Of a stretch of 64,000 nt of DNA, positions 22,286 through 31,839 are shown one piece after another; within the stretch, counting starts at the first letter, position 1; every line of letters starts with the position of its first letter. The position numbers and the translations under genes were made by a program. The DNA is from Candidatus Vallotiella hemipterorum (GTDB taxonomy: Bacteria > Pseudomonadota > Gammaproteobacteria > Burkholderiales > Burkholderiaceae): contig NZ_OU343032.1 of assembly GCF_910593725.1 (NCBI RefSeq), positions 1 to 64,000 on the forward strand, read 5' to 3'. The notes beneath the pieces are model-generated. The model was not told the DNA's origin and did no database searches. It was given only the letters and a program-made list of their open reading frames with translations.

Positions 22286-24496
22286 TTATAACAGGGTAGT
22301 TGTTTCTTGTTTTGTACATGTTGCATACTGTAAACGTGCTGCTAGCCCAGTATGGCGACGTGTTGGCGTATTAATAGCTTGCTCTATAATAGAGTGTGTG
22401 CCAATAATCGTGATTTGAGCCCGTGCTCGTGTTACAGCTGTATAAATTAGTTCCCGAGATAAGGTCTTGCTAAATGTAGGTGGCAACACAAGCGCTGCTC
22501 GCTCGAATTCCGAGCCTTGTGATTTATGAACTGTGAGGGCAAATGCTGTATCGTGCGACGATAGCATTCTAGGCGATACGCTTTGGCACTTCCCAGCACC
22601 CCTTTCGAAGACTACTCGAAGTGTCCCATCGCTGGATGGCAGAGCTAGACCAATATCTCCATTAAATAAACCAAGTGCATAGTTATTATGCGTAATAATA
22701 ATCGGACGGCCTGCAAACCACTGGGTACTTGATGAAAAAGGCAAGCGTGCAAGCCGAAGTAATTTTATAGTAATCCAATTGTTTAAGGTATCAACACCAT
22801 ACGGGCCAGCTCGGACAGCGCATAGAACACGAAATGCATTAAGCGCATCAAATAGCGCCCCGACTTCTGGCGCTCGTTGCTTCATCACTTCTATTAGTAA
22901 CTCTGCGTAGTGTGCGAAACTCCGGATAATATATTCTCGCGCTATGTAACCGAGTATTGGCCCGTTATCTTCGATAAAATATACACCCGAGCGATGATCT
23001 ATTTTATTAAGTACGTTTAGTGCATTCTGAGATGAACCTTCTCGAATTGCAGTGGACAATTGTCCAATTGGAGAGTCTCGATTAAATCGATAATTAGTCT
23101 GTAACCAGACAACACAATTAGAAAGCGCGGGCGACAGTGTGCAGACTACCGATCTCGCTGTATTATTTTGCGCTGGTTTATAGATGTCTGCCGCCTCTGC
23201 GGAATTGTCAGAAAAAAATAGATTACTCTGTTCAGATACTGAAAGTGGAGCTAGTGCAGTAACTTGCATAGCTTTAGTAAGCTGTTTTACCTGAGTCGAC
23301 GCAGAAGACCTCGTGACGCTAATAGCCCGACTATATTGACAACAACACAAGTTATTAAGAGGCAGTATATCTGTGCTCTGAGGGTCTGGTGCTGTAGTTA
23401 GTTGATCCCATTGATTTTGTTGTGTATTAACTAATAAAGCTCGATAATTTCCGGCATTATATAATTGAGGCGGGCCATAGCGAGCATATTTAGAAACTGC
23501 ATTTTTCAATATTTCAGCCGTGCAACCAACTGCCTGTGCGATACGCTTAGAGCGCTCCCCAACATAACATGAATAAGTATTCAATTCAGCAAACACTGAT
23601 CCCGCATCAACTGCAGCTAATTGATCCTTATCACCCAATAAGATTAATCGAGCGTGCGGTGAAACAGCATCCACTAATCGACTTGCTAGAGCGATATCGA
23701 TCATCGACGCCTCATCAATAACGATAATATCGTATGGCAAAGGGTTGCGCCGATGGTATCGGAAGCCCTTGTTCAGGGTGCTACCCAGCAACCGATGCAG
23801 TGTATACGATGTCGTTGGTAGCCGAGTAGCAATATTTTTAGCTAATCGGTCTTTGTGAACCTCTAATGCTTCTAACATATGCCGCGCTGCTTTGCCAGTA
23901 GGCGCTGCCAACGCGATACGTAAATCAGGTTGATCATCAAGCAAACATGCTAACATGCCAAGAACTGTAGTTGTCTTACCTGTGCCCGGTCCACCGCTAA
24001 CAATTGTTAGTTGTCCAAAACAGGCTACAGCTGCTGCGACGCGCTGCCAGTCAAGACTATTATCTCTTGATTCCCCGAAATAGCGGGATAGTATCCCATG
24101 CCACCGCTGAGCGTTATTAGACGCTATCTTATTAGGCTCTGCCTGTGCGCGAATACTTAGTGCATTGGCGAGCCCGCGTTCAAATTCGTAATAACGCGCG
24201 AGATATAACCGATTATCGCTGTCAATAACGAGAGGTAAACAAGGTACCGGATCATTGTTATTGATACATATAGCAATACCGCTCGAGACTAATGACGTAC
24301 GAATCGTGTCAGGTAGTTGCCCAAATTCCTGAGCCAGTACCGTTAATTCAATACAGACATGTCCGTTTAAAAGCGCTTGGCTGAGCATCTTAGAAGCAGC
24401 TTCGGCAATTTTTACATCGCCGGGGGACGCTCCTACACGCTTAGAAAGCTCAGCGGTTCGGCTAGAAAATCCACGAGATAATGCAGTATTATACAT
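22286..24496 (-). CDS. recD: exodeoxyribonuclease V alpha subunit
   Basis: RecD, the fast 5'-3' helicase subunit of RecBCD, which processes double-strand ends for RecA loading. It has 736 residues. Walker A GGPGTGKTT is at 168-176, motif II VIDEASMID at 259-267, motif III LLGDKDQLAAVD near 286-297, and the motif V/VI region TVHKSQGSEFERAALVL lies near the C-terminus. E. coli RecD is about 608 residues; the excess lies mainly in a poorly conserved, Ser/Asn/Gln-rich segment around 320-460 between the two helicase lobes. It is the last gene of the recC-recB-recD operon, 44 bp after recB. It is convergent with thiC across 754 bp. Confidence 0.95.
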   Translation of the reverse strand: MYNTALSRGFSSRTAELSKRVGASPGDVKIAEAASKMLSQALLNGHVCIELTVLAQEFGQLPDTIRTSLVSSGIAICINNNDPVPCLPLVIDSDNRLYLARYYEFERGLANALSIRAQAEPNKIASNNAQRWHGILSRYFGESRDNSLDWQRVAAAVACFGQLTIVSGGPGTGKTTTVLGMLACLLDDQPDLRIALAAPTGKAARHMLEALEVHKDRLAKNIATRLPTTSYTLHRLLGSTLNKGFRYHRRNPLPYDIIVIDEASMIDIALASRLVDAVSPHARLILLGDKDQLAAVDAGSVFAELNTYSCYVGERSKRIAQAVGCTAEILKNAVSKYARYGPPQLYNAGNYRALLVNTQQNQWDQLTTAPDPQSTDILPLNNLCCCQYSRAISVTRSSASTQVKQLTKAMQVTALAPLSVSEQSNLFFSDNSAEAADIYKPAQNNTARSVVCTLSPALSNCVVWLQTNYRFNRDSPIGQLSTAIREGSSQNALNVLNKIDHRSGVYFIEDNGPILGYIAREYIIRSFAHYAELLIEVMKQRAPEVGALFDALNAFRVLCAVRAGPYGVDTLNNWITIKLLRLARLPFSSSTQWFAGRPIIITHNNYALGLFNGDIGLALPSSDGTLRVVFERGAGKCQSVSPRMLSSHDTAFALTVHKSQGSEFERAALVLPPTFSKTLSRELIYTAVTRARAQITIIGTHSIIEQAINTPTRRHTGLAARLQYATCTKQETTTLL

Positions 24497-24540
24497 TACC
24501 AGCCTGTTTGAAAAACGAATATAGCTTTCGACTACTAAAC

Positions 24541-27500
24541 TTAGACATGCCTATCCTTTGCTGAAAATAGTGCATCAAAGGCTTTGATGGCGTCTAAGGT
24601 CGGTCTGAATCGAGATATACCTGCACCAGGCCAATCCGGCCGAACACCTCTTAAGAATAGATAAAGAGTTGCGCCGAAATGTGTTTCGTAGTCGTAATCT
24701 TTTACTCGTGACTGCATATATCGGTGTATCGCAATCGTGTAGATTAACGCCTGAAGCCGGTATGAATGTGCATCCATTACGGATGATAGCACATGCGTAT
24801 GATACGCACTGGGTAAGTTACCGAGATAATTTGATTTCCAGTCAATAATCCAAAACTGGTCTCGGAATTTAACCACAGCATCGATAAATCCTTTCAGGTA
24901 ACCATGTAAAATACCATGGCTAAGAGCTACCCCGACAATACCATGCTCCTCAAGCATTATTGAAAACCGGCTTATGTCAAGAGATGTAACTGGAAAAACA
25001 AATTCAAGCTCAGTTAATCGATGTGATGGATCTAGCTCTCCAAGCGTGAACTCTGTTTCAAGTTGAGTATGCGCAATATCCCGTAATAGACGCATCATCA
25101 TAGTAGTAAGCTGTAATCTACTTAAAGTAGGCGAATTCACTGGCCGATCAGCGAGTGCGCCTACGATAGCAGCGGGCCAGCTCAAAGGATCATGAAGATT
25201 AGCAATCTCCATTAACCGATGTAAACAATCGCCTGCGGTTGGTCCCCGGGGGAAGTTTAGAATATCGTCAGAATCCAGCTTAATTATTTTACTATCAGGA
25301 ATAGTCTCCGCTTCCAATGTAATTGCCTGTATATCAACTCGAGTAATATCATTATCGTAATCTGGTCTTACATGTAATATATCGTCATTATCTGGTAATA
25401 ATCTCTGCCGCGTCATAGCGAGTGAGCTGAAACTCGAAATTTTCCAAGTCTTAAAGAGACGACGAGCCAGAATGGGTGTACGAACTAACGCGTGCGACGT
25501 ATTAACTAGAGGTAACAGCACATCACAGGGGGCTACGGTTGGTAGAGGTACAATAGCGATACCAGAATCTTTATCATTTTGCAATGCTTGCCAGCATTTT
25601 TCCAATGCGGCCGCCTCGGGCGGCGTATTTAACCATTTATTGAAATGCACTCCCCCACCAGAAACAAGCCAATTCAGAACGCTCTGGCGCGACTCTTTTG
25701 TTGATTTATGAGCACCGCTCGTATAAATTCCCGCTACAAGATAGCATCGATATACTGCGCGCGTGATCGCGACATAGATTAGCCGTACACGCTCAGCAGC
25801 CTGTTCACGCATTACACTTCGATCAATTCTCTGTGCTTCCTCATCGTCGCACCCAAAGTGTAAAATAGCAAGTCCATCATCACAATAATACTCGCGCGCT
25901 GCCGATAATGTCTCGTATAGGTGTGTTGCACCTAATGCGCCATTGCTCAGGAACGGACAAAATATCACAGGATATTCTATCCCCTTAGACTTATGAATTG
26001 TAACAATCTGGACAAGATCAGAATCTGATTCTAGACGCAATTGTGTATCATCGCTGATGCCTGGGTCCGCTCGTTGAGCACTCAGCCAACACAGGGTTGG
26101 CGCGATACCTGGATATTCGTTATCGCGCGCCTGAATTAGTTCAGCTAGATGATTCATGTTAGTTATCCTGCGCTTACTATCATCTAAGTTTGCTAAGCGC
26201 ATTGTAATACGCAAATCACGCAATACAATGCGCCACATCGGTGCAAAGCCGTGCTCCTGCCAAAGCCGCCGATAGCTTGAAAAGAGTTCCACCCACGCTA
26301 CTGAGTTCATTTCTAAGCAGATTGAATAAGATTGGTTGGATTCTGGCTGCGCTGACTCGGCTTGGTCCATAGCCCATAATGTTGTAGCGTCTAAACCGAT
26401 CCAGTCTGTAGATAGAGCCGCACGCAACCGCTGCAAGTCACCTGGTGTATCGATTGCCAGAAAAAGACGTTCGAACTGTTCGGCATCGAACGACTTAAAT
26501 ACTGAGGCTTGAGCAAGCTCTACACTACCGATACTATATTTATGAAATACTTGTTTTATCAACATACCCTGCCGATGCGTCTGTACAAGTACGGCGATAT
26601 CTGCCGGTGCTAACGGCTTACTGCCAATTAGTACATTGCCACCACGCGCATCACATATAAGCCGCGCAACCTCTGCTGCGCACGCTTCAGCGGCTGCATA
26701 TTGAGCATCACACTTATTAAGTATAGGATGATCTGGTAGCCACCATACCCTTAGGGCCGCTCTAGTACCATGAGTTATAGAGAGCGGATCGCGCCGGTCC
26801 AAAAATTTTAGACGTGATCTTATCCCAGAACGCACAGGATGATAGTCAAGTCCATCAAGCACAAAGGCATAAGAATTATTACTAAATAATCGGTTGCATG
26901 CAGAAACTATTGTTGCATCGGAGCGCTGATTGATAGCTAGCGTATAGCGAGCATGAACATGAGTACGAGCATTTAGGTATGTATGTAAATCGGCCCCGCG
27001 AAAACTATAGATCGCTTGCTTTGGATCACCAACGAGAAACAATGGACCTTTCGGGGCAAAAATCTGGTGAAAGATGCCAAATTGCAATGGGTCTGTATCC
27101 TGGAATTCATCGATTAACGCTGCTAAATAGCGCTCACGTAGGGCATCAACAAGCCAACTATGTGAATGCAGCGCATCATATAAGCTAGATGGCAAGTCAT
27201 TAAAAGACATAACTCGCGCCTCGCGCTTGCGTTGAGCGATAATCGATGGCCCGATACGCAACCATTTACGAACGAGGGAAAACCAAAGACGAAGATGCGT
27301 CGTGTGCTCTACGCACAGTGCAGAAACTAACGCATTTGCACAGTCTGAGAAAGCATGTATAGGTGGCTGGCATTTAACCTTCGTTGCAGCAATGAGTGAA
27401 GACGAAGTTAGCTTTAGTGCTTCCTTCGGAAGCGGCGCATAGCGATTGCCACGAACAAAAAAGCGTTCCCATGCCTCTAGCGCCTCTTGTATATGAGCTG

Positions 27501-28269
27501 GATTATGTGTGCGCTGGTTTAATTGAGCAGAAGAATTGAGAAGCCACTTCGAGATCTGCTTTCGCTCTGCAAGCCATAGATTAACAATACGCTTAAAATG
27601 ATCAAGCGTCATATCAACCGTCACATCACACACTGGGTCGGTCCATACAATTTTGGCTAGTGGTTTTTTTAGGCGTTGATCGAGTAGTGCTTGTAAAGCT
27701 GTAGGTGCAGCGCCATGAGAGATAAGCCAGTGTGCAAATCCAGTCGAACGTGCCGCTTCCCTTTCTACATGCTCACGCCAAAACTGCGCGGAGACATCGA
27801 ATCTTAGTGCAGTATCGTCAGCTTCAATCTCAAACGAGAACGGCATTGCAGCCGCAAATGGCGATTCTTGCAGCGCACGCTGGCAGAATGAATGAATTGT
27901 ATAGATTGCAGCCTGATCGAAACTATTCAACGCCTGCCGGATCTGTCTTAGTGCATATTGCGTAGCTATTTCTGGCGTCTTAGCATCTACGATACGTCGG
28001 ATGAGCTCAGTGAAAACTGGGTCACCCAGTGCGAGAGATTTTTCGAGTTGTATTAAACGCAACCGTATTTTCTCGCGCAGCTCCGCGGTAGCGGCTTTCG
28101 TAAAGGTTACAACCAAAATCTGGTTTGCTTGCAGGTTCTTTTCAAGTAATAAACGGATATAAAGCGCACAGATATTCCAAGTTTTCCCAGTACCAGCAGA
28201 GGCCTCGATCTGGGTCACCCCATCGAGTCTGCAGGTAAAAACATCGAGTTCAAACACGTCGAGGCTCAT
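24541..28269 (-). CDS. recB: exodeoxyribonuclease V beta subunit
   Basis: RecB, the 3'-5' helicase and only nuclease of RecBCD, 1242 residues. The N-terminal UvrD-like helicase shows Walker A EASAGTGKTW (residues 22-31), motif Ia TFTKAATAELREKIR, Walker B ALIDEFQDTDPLQF, motif III VGDPKQAIYSFRGAD and motif V/VI TIHKSKGIEYPVIF with VRLIYVAITRAVYRC. The C-terminal nuclease domain has FIDAVVKFRDQFWIIDWKSNY with the D...D-x-K catalytic residues. All motifs are intact, so the enzyme should be active. The start overlaps the recC stop by 4 bp (ATGA), showing translational coupling. It is full length despite the surrounding decay. Confidence 0.96.
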   Translation of the reverse strand: MSLDVFELDVFTCRLDGVTQIEASAGTGKTWNICALYIRLLLEKNLQANQILVVTFTKAATAELREKIRLRLIQLEKSLALGDPVFTELIRRIVDAKTPEIATQYALRQIRQALNSFDQAAIYTIHSFCQRALQESPFAAAMPFSFEIEADDTALRFDVSAQFWREHVEREAARSTGFAHWLISHGAAPTALQALLDQRLKKPLAKIVWTDPVCDVTVDMTLDHFKRIVNLWLAERKQISKWLLNSSAQLNQRTHNPAHIQEALEAWERFFVRGNRYAPLPKEALKLTSSSLIAATKVKCQPPIHAFSDCANALVSALCVEHTTHLRLWFSLVRKWLRIGPSIIAQRKREARVMSFNDLPSSLYDALHSHSWLVDALRERYLAALIDEFQDTDPLQFGIFHQIFAPKGPLFLVGDPKQAIYSFRGADLHTYLNARTHVHARYTLAINQRSDATIVSACNRLFSNNSYAFVLDGLDYHPVRSGIRSRLKFLDRRDPLSITHGTRAALRVWWLPDHPILNKCDAQYAAAEACAAEVARLICDARGGNVLIGSKPLAPADIAVLVQTHRQGMLIKQVFHKYSIGSVELAQASVFKSFDAEQFERLFLAIDTPGDLQRLRAALSTDWIGLDATTLWAMDQAESAQPESNQSYSICLEMNSVAWVELFSSYRRLWQEHGFAPMWRIVLRDLRITMRLANLDDSKRRITNMNHLAELIQARDNEYPGIAPTLCWLSAQRADPGISDDTQLRLESDSDLVQIVTIHKSKGIEYPVIFCPFLSNGALGATHLYETLSAAREYYCDDGLAILHFGCDDEEAQRIDRSVMREQAAERVRLIYVAITRAVYRCYLVAGIYTSGAHKSTKESRQSVLNWLVSGGGVHFNKWLNTPPEAAALEKCWQALQNDKDSGIAIVPLPTVAPCDVLLPLVNTSHALVRTPILARRLFKTWKISSFSSLAMTRQRLLPDNDDILHVRPDYDNDITRVDIQAITLEAETIPDSKIIKLDSDDILNFPRGPTAGDCLHRLMEIANLHDPLSWPAAIVGALADRPVNSPTLSRLQLTTMMMRLLRDIAHTQLETEFTLGELDPSHRLTELEFVFPVTSLDISRFSIMLEEHGIVGVALSHGILHGYLKGFIDAVVKFRDQFWIIDWKSNYLGNLPSAYHTHVLSSVMDAHSYRLQALIYTIAIHRYMQSRVKDYDYETHFGATLYLFLRGVRPDWPGAGISRFRPTLDAIKAFDALFSAKDRHV

Positions 28270-31200
28270 GAGGATTCTTTTGCTAGCTGTAGGTGTGCTA
28301 GTAGCGGTTCGAATACCGTCCTAGCAATAGCTACAGAAGTATTATCTAGTGTCATCGATGTACCACGCAGCGAGAGCTGGATTGCTGGATCAGCAAGCTC
28401 GCCGCCCGTACGGTCATTTGACCAAGTATAACGGGCAGCAGATGCATTTTTCGATACGAATAACCATCCACTTTTTGGAAAGAAACGCAATGGTGCGCGC
28501 AACCCAGCACGATATAGAGCACATAGCTCACCTAAGTATATGTTTGGATTCCGTGGCGTTGTAAACATGAAATGTGTATCATGGCCGATCCATAGCGTAT
28601 GGCGAGATGCCTGTGGACTTGCGGCACACCAGCATAAATGGCGCAGCCATGCATCGAGGTAATCACGTGCCGTCGGCCTGGCGTAGCGATAAAGTACTAA
28701 TTCATCACGTGCTGTATTATCTAGCACGCCAGTTAATACTGTCGGTAATAACAGGGTTTTTCTCCATGCTGGCACCTGATCTAACAGCTCCGATACAGAT
28801 TCAAGCTGTCCAGGCCAGTACGGGGCAATATGGATTGAGAATTCAACAGTTTTAAATCCAATGCCGCCAGACCGCTCCCGTATTTTCTCGGCCAGCTTGC
28901 TTAGCGCTATTACCTCGCGCTCTTGTATCGCGAGTCCAGTTGCACCTCCAGGTAATTCTGGAATGGCGCGTGCGATATGATATGCTTGTTCAATATATAC
29001 CGGTGAATCTACTAGTAATGGCAAAATGCGCTCGGCCAGAGCATCGCTCGCTTCGTAGCTGAACTCGTACGGTTCGATATCAGGTAGTTTCTTCTGTGCT
29101 CGATGAAGCACGATGCCTAGTCTTTCACGCAATAGCGTACTTTGCGGGTGGCGCCAAAATCTTATCAATTCCTCTAACCCTATCATCTCATGCGTATCAG
29201 GAGGCAGCGCGTCGCTAAAAAATAGTGCCATGCTGTCCCGAGCATCCTGAGTAGGGTCGGCAACCGCCTCGGCTGTTTTTACATAATCCGAATCGTAAGT
29301 TAATAAAAGATCCTGAATCGAAAAATAATATAGCTCGAACGACTTCAGCGGGTGTTCGGTAATAAAACTGCAACGCGCTAATGCAATTTCATCAGTGCTT
29401 GCTACCTCTCCAGCCCTTAATAATGCGAGGTAGTCAAGCAACTCAGTCAATAGCGCTGATGGGAGTAGCTCACTGTTGTCGCGGATATTACGCCCTGTAT
29501 AGCTAAAAATTACAGTATCGCGCGCAGCTAATATAAGGTCCAGGAACAAGTTTCGCTCATCATCACGACGCCTCCAGTCACCAGGTTGCGAAAATGCAGC
29601 CATCAAGTCGAACTCGTCTGAGCATGTACGTGTAGGTAATACACCATCATCAATGCCTACTATGCAGATAGTACGGAACGATATGCCGCGTAAGCTAGAT
29701 AGCGACGATATGGTCACAGCGCCAGATGGAACTCCGCTATGGGTGGGATCATGAATAACGGACAATAACGCCGCACGCAAAACAGTAGCGGGTAGGAGTA
29801 TATCTGGCGCGCCTGCTTCTATTTGAAGAAATAGGGTATTGAGTGCAGCGAATAGCCCACTTAATGAGTCAGCACTTGAACTACGAGGACAGAAGAATTG
29901 CTCTAGGGCGCTGTTCAGTAGATTGCGCCACTGAAAAACTGTCTTTGGTGTTGCGCATGCAAGCGCAAATGCATCTAGCTCATCAATAAATTGAGCTAGC
30001 CTCCCAAGTAATATAGAATTGGTGCCGATAGGCGCTGCTACTGGAAGCCAATCGGCAACAGGTAGTGAGTTATCCGGCATCGCATAGCCGAGAAATAACC
30101 GCATTAAGGCATTAGAAAATGTATGGCGTGCTTGAGATTCGTTAACATGTCGCCGCTCATTAGGTGAAAACGATCGGCGACCGCCAGCATCTTTTAACCA
30201 TCCCTGAACAGTCTCTAATTCTTCTGGATTAATATCGTACCGTGCCGCAATCTCATCTACACGTAGCCATTCAATTAATGTAGACGCATTAAAAGCGCGG
30301 TCACCCAGGGTCAACCAGTCAACTAAAATATGGGCGAGCACGTTAGTTTGAGACGGAGCTAAACCAGTGATACGATAGGGGATGCGACATGGATCTCTTG
30401 GTAGAGCGGCACCGAATACGGCGTTCACGATAGGTGTAGCGGCAATAAGATTAGGCACCACAATCAGTATATCGGCTGGCGTCAAACTAGGATCTGAATC
30501 GAATGCAGCCAGCAGCCGATTATGGAGCACCTCAAACTGCCGCATTAGGCTATGACAGACGTGCACTTCAATACCATCTCTTGTAGGTGGTGGACGCGAT
30601 AACGCCGGATGCTTAAGCGACAGGATGGAATTCTGCAGGACGGCCAGCCAGCTATAATCTGGAGCTTCGACAAATTTACTATAATCTCTCGCCACAGCAT
30701 TAGCTGTGTGCTTATGAAACAACGCGAGCTGAGCTTGCGTTTGTCGGCCCCACTCGGCTAAGAGAGGATGCCCAACTACCTGGTAATCGAGTTGCCCTTC
30801 AGCATCTAAATTATCAGTACGCCGTTGAGCCATAACACCAAACCAGTCATCTCGGCATGGATTAAGAACATAAATTCGCACATCGATCCATCGTGACAAC
30901 TCGCGCAGCAATCTCACATGTAGTAATGGTATTATCGGTAAAGCGAATACGCTAACCTGCGTCGGCCAATTCGCTGGTGCGATACCAGCTGGATCTAATT
31001 GCGATACAATCTCTAGAAAGCGGTACGCGGGCGGCGATACATTCTTAAGCATATTGGGATCAGCATCATTTTTCCCGGCTAGTTCTTTCAGAACGTCGCG
31101 CCATAATTGCGCCTGCCAGAATTCATCGTCGCGCTGCATCGGTGTCCCACTGACCATCCAGGGCGGGCATTCTGGCTGCTGGGCCAGTGAGAAAATCGAC

Positions 31201-31673
31201 TCGCTGGCGAGCCACTTGGCTAGCCAATGCGGGCGGTAAATAATGTAATTATTAAAAATAGCGGATATACGACGCGCTAGATCGAGGAGCATTACTGGAT
31301 CTGCTACAGCTAAATATGTATCTAGTCTTGCCAAAGGATTTTGCTTACAGCTGCTACGCATTATGCTGCGCTTGGAAAGCATCCTATAAAGGCTCCATGC
31401 AAGTCGCTCTGGTTCAAATGGAGATTCTCGTGGCGCGTTGATGATTTCAAGACATGCGATCTGTGTCCATAACCACTGTTGGAGATAGCAAAATTCTATA
31501 TTTGTGCACAAGCCAAACCGATCAGCATAGTCTAATTCCAATCGGCGACGCACTGCCATATTCGGTATAATGATTGGCTGCGGCCGCCACAAGTCGCTAC
31601 CGATACGCTCTAGGTCGTTAAATAGCACTGTAGTAAGTACTTCATAACGGTTCGAGTGAAATATTTCAAGCAT
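28266..31673 (-). CDS. recC: exodeoxyribonuclease V gamma subunit
   Basis: RecC, the Chi-recognising scaffold subunit of RecBCD, with an inactivated helicase and nuclease fold. The conserved protein begins at MLEIFHSNRYEVL, so I place the start at ATG 31673 (1135 residues); an open frame runs 36 codons further upstream to 31781 but that part is not conserved. Typical blocks are LWRPQPIIIPNMAVRRRLELDYADRFG near the N-terminus (quoted here only by its ends: LWRPQP...DYADRFG), FALPIIPLLHVRLLRELSRW, TVTISSLSSLRGISF-like TISSLSSLRGISFRTICIVG, and DEFDLMAAFSQPGDWRRRDD. It is the first gene of the operon, with no gene immediately upstream other than the dead argA facing away. Confidence 0.94.
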   Translation of the reverse strand: MLEIFHSNRYEVLTTVLFNDLERIGSDLWRPQPIIIPNMAVRRRLELDYADRFGLCTNIEFCYLQQWLWTQIACLEIINAPRESPFEPERLAWSLYRMLSKRSIMRSSCKQNPLARLDTYLAVADPVMLLDLARRISAIFNNYIIYRPHWLAKWLASESIFSLAQQPECPPWMVSGTPMQRDDEFWQAQLWRDVLKELAGKNDADPNMLKNVSPPAYRFLEIVSQLDPAGIAPANWPTQVSVFALPIIPLLHVRLLRELSRWIDVRIYVLNPCRDDWFGVMAQRRTDNLDAEGQLDYQVVGHPLLAEWGRQTQAQLALFHKHTANAVARDYSKFVEAPDYSWLAVLQNSILSLKHPALSRPPPTRDGIEVHVCHSLMRQFEVLHNRLLAAFDSDPSLTPADILIVVPNLIAATPIVNAVFGAALPRDPCRIPYRITGLAPSQTNVLAHILVDWLTLGDRAFNASTLIEWLRVDEIAARYDINPEELETVQGWLKDAGGRRSFSPNERRHVNESQARHTFSNALMRLFLGYAMPDNSLPVADWLPVAAPIGTNSILLGRLAQFIDELDAFALACATPKTVFQWRNLLNSALEQFFCPRSSSADSLSGLFAALNTLFLQIEAGAPDILLPATVLRAALLSVIHDPTHSGVPSGAVTISSLSSLRGISFRTICIVGIDDGVLPTRTCSDEFDLMAAFSQPGDWRRRDDERNLFLDLILAARDTVIFSYTGRNIRDNSELLPSALLTELLDYLALLRAGEVASTDEIALARCSFITEHPLKSFELYYFSIQDLLLTYDSDYVKTAEAVADPTQDARDSMALFFSDALPPDTHEMIGLEELIRFWRHPQSTLLRERLGIVLHRAQKKLPDIEPYEFSYEASDALAERILPLLVDSPVYIEQAYHIARAIPELPGGATGLAIQEREVIALSKLAEKIRERSGGIGFKTVEFSIHIAPYWPGQLESVSELLDQVPAWRKTLLLPTVLTGVLDNTARDELVLYRYARPTARDYLDAWLRHLCWCAASPQASRHTLWIGHDTHFMFTTPRNPNIYLGELCALYRAGLRAPLRFFPKSGWLFVSKNASAARYTWSNDRTGGELADPAIQLSLRGTSMTLDNTSVAIARTVFEPLLAHLQLAKESS

Positions 31674-31839
31674 AAAAAAGAGATAAAAAACTCGACTCAA
31701 AATTACTTGGGCGAACATCATATGCCTCAAGGAAGTTCGATCAAAAGCGTCGTAAGACTTAAGCAACCAAAAAACACTCATCGTACTTACACCCGGCCGT
31801 TAATATATTAACTGTGGCAAAAATGTACGATTGAGTTGT

